Source: Elephas maximus indicus | Lineage: Eukaryota > Chordata > Mammalia > Proboscidea > Elephantidae | DNA: 64,000 bases | Assembly: GCF_024166365.1 (NCBI RefSeq) | Contig: NC_064842.1 | Span: forward strand, 16,525,001-16,589,000 | Reading direction: 5' to 3' | Part shown: piece by piece, positions 63,757 to 64,000 of the stretch | How the letters are laid out: each line of letters starts with the position of its first letter | Numbering within the stretch: the first letter of the stretch is position 1 | Program-made: the position numbers and the translations under genes | The notes under the pieces: model-generated | Seen by the model: the letters and a program-made list of their open reading frames with translations, nothing else | Databases searched by the model: none | Told to the model about the DNA's origin: nothing

Positions 63757-64000
63757 AAGAATCAGGATCAGCACAAAGCTGGTTCCTATGAGTTGGAGGT
63801 CAGACATACCTCCACTCTCCCAGTTTCTTCACCATTTCTGACACTGGCCATTAACTCCACTGCACTTTCTACTTCTCTGCTGGGCTTGATATTTCGTTGT
63901 AGTGGCCCCACCGAACTCACAGACCATACTCACAGTTATGTGGTTTAGTAGGAAAGTAACAGGAACAACTTGGGATTGGAATCAACTTGGAAGTAACAGG
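63757..64000 (-). mobile_element. LTR-type element cut by the window end
   Basis: AAGAATCAGGATCAGCACAA, AGCTGGTTCCTATGAG and CACCATTTCTGACACTGGCC match the left part of the 41.15 kb element. It continues beyond the window. Confidence 0.7.

Overview
The window reads as intergenic and intronic DNA of an afrotherian mammal, most likely an elephant or a close paenungulate. The evidence is about 45 copies or fragments of a tRNA-derived SINE of the AfroSINE type (tRNA-like head, body, then a tail shared with the 3' end of an RTE/BovB LINE) on both strands. With them are RTE/BovB LINE copies whose 3' tails end in CAC-CTAACAAC repeats, L1 3' ends, and MaLR-type LTRs. The species assignment is an inference from repeat content. 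None of the long open frames looks like a conserved protein gene, apart from decayed LINE reverse-transcriptase remains.

Layout. 1-8.7 kb: an RTE 3' end, several AfroSINEs, an L1 ORF2 3' fragment, MIR and L2 relics. 8.7-16.5 kb: L1 3' ends, and three copies of an unusual palindromic repeat with hAT-like ends (about 11.0, 12.7-13.1 and 15.4-15.7 kb). 17.2-18.6 kb: a relatively fresh 5'-truncated L1 with poly(A) and target-site duplication (TSD). 18.6-20.3 kb: apparently unique DNA. 20.3-24.4 kb: two MaLR LTRs around a minus-strand RTE copy and a tRNA-Gly-headed SINE. 25-30 kb: a three-layer nest (SINE in DNA transposon in SINE) and an internally deleted RTE hosting an LTR. 30-43 kb: more SINEs, L2/MER relics and LTRs between unique stretches. 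44.2-48.8 kb: a nearly full-length RTE/BovB element (endonuclease plus reverse transcriptase, frames broken), split by a minus-strand MaLR LTR plus internal region. 49-54 kb: L1, RTE and LTR pieces.

The one strong gene signal is a CpG island at about 55.43-56.08 kb. It carries four GC boxes spaced 10-11 bp and a strong plus-strand splice donor at 55,723/55,724. It is probably a promoter with a short first exon that transcribes to the right. A possible downstream exon with a well-placed ATG lies at about 59,230-59,340, but the gene was not recognised. The remainder to 64 kb fits an intron containing MIR, L2, SINE and LTR insertions.

No previously undescribed multi-gene system is visible. The most interesting material is repeat architecture: nested insertions that give a relative chronology, very short SINE insertions with intact TSDs, fold-back junctions, and the palindromic composite repeat family. 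All repeat names rest on pattern recognition, without a library search.
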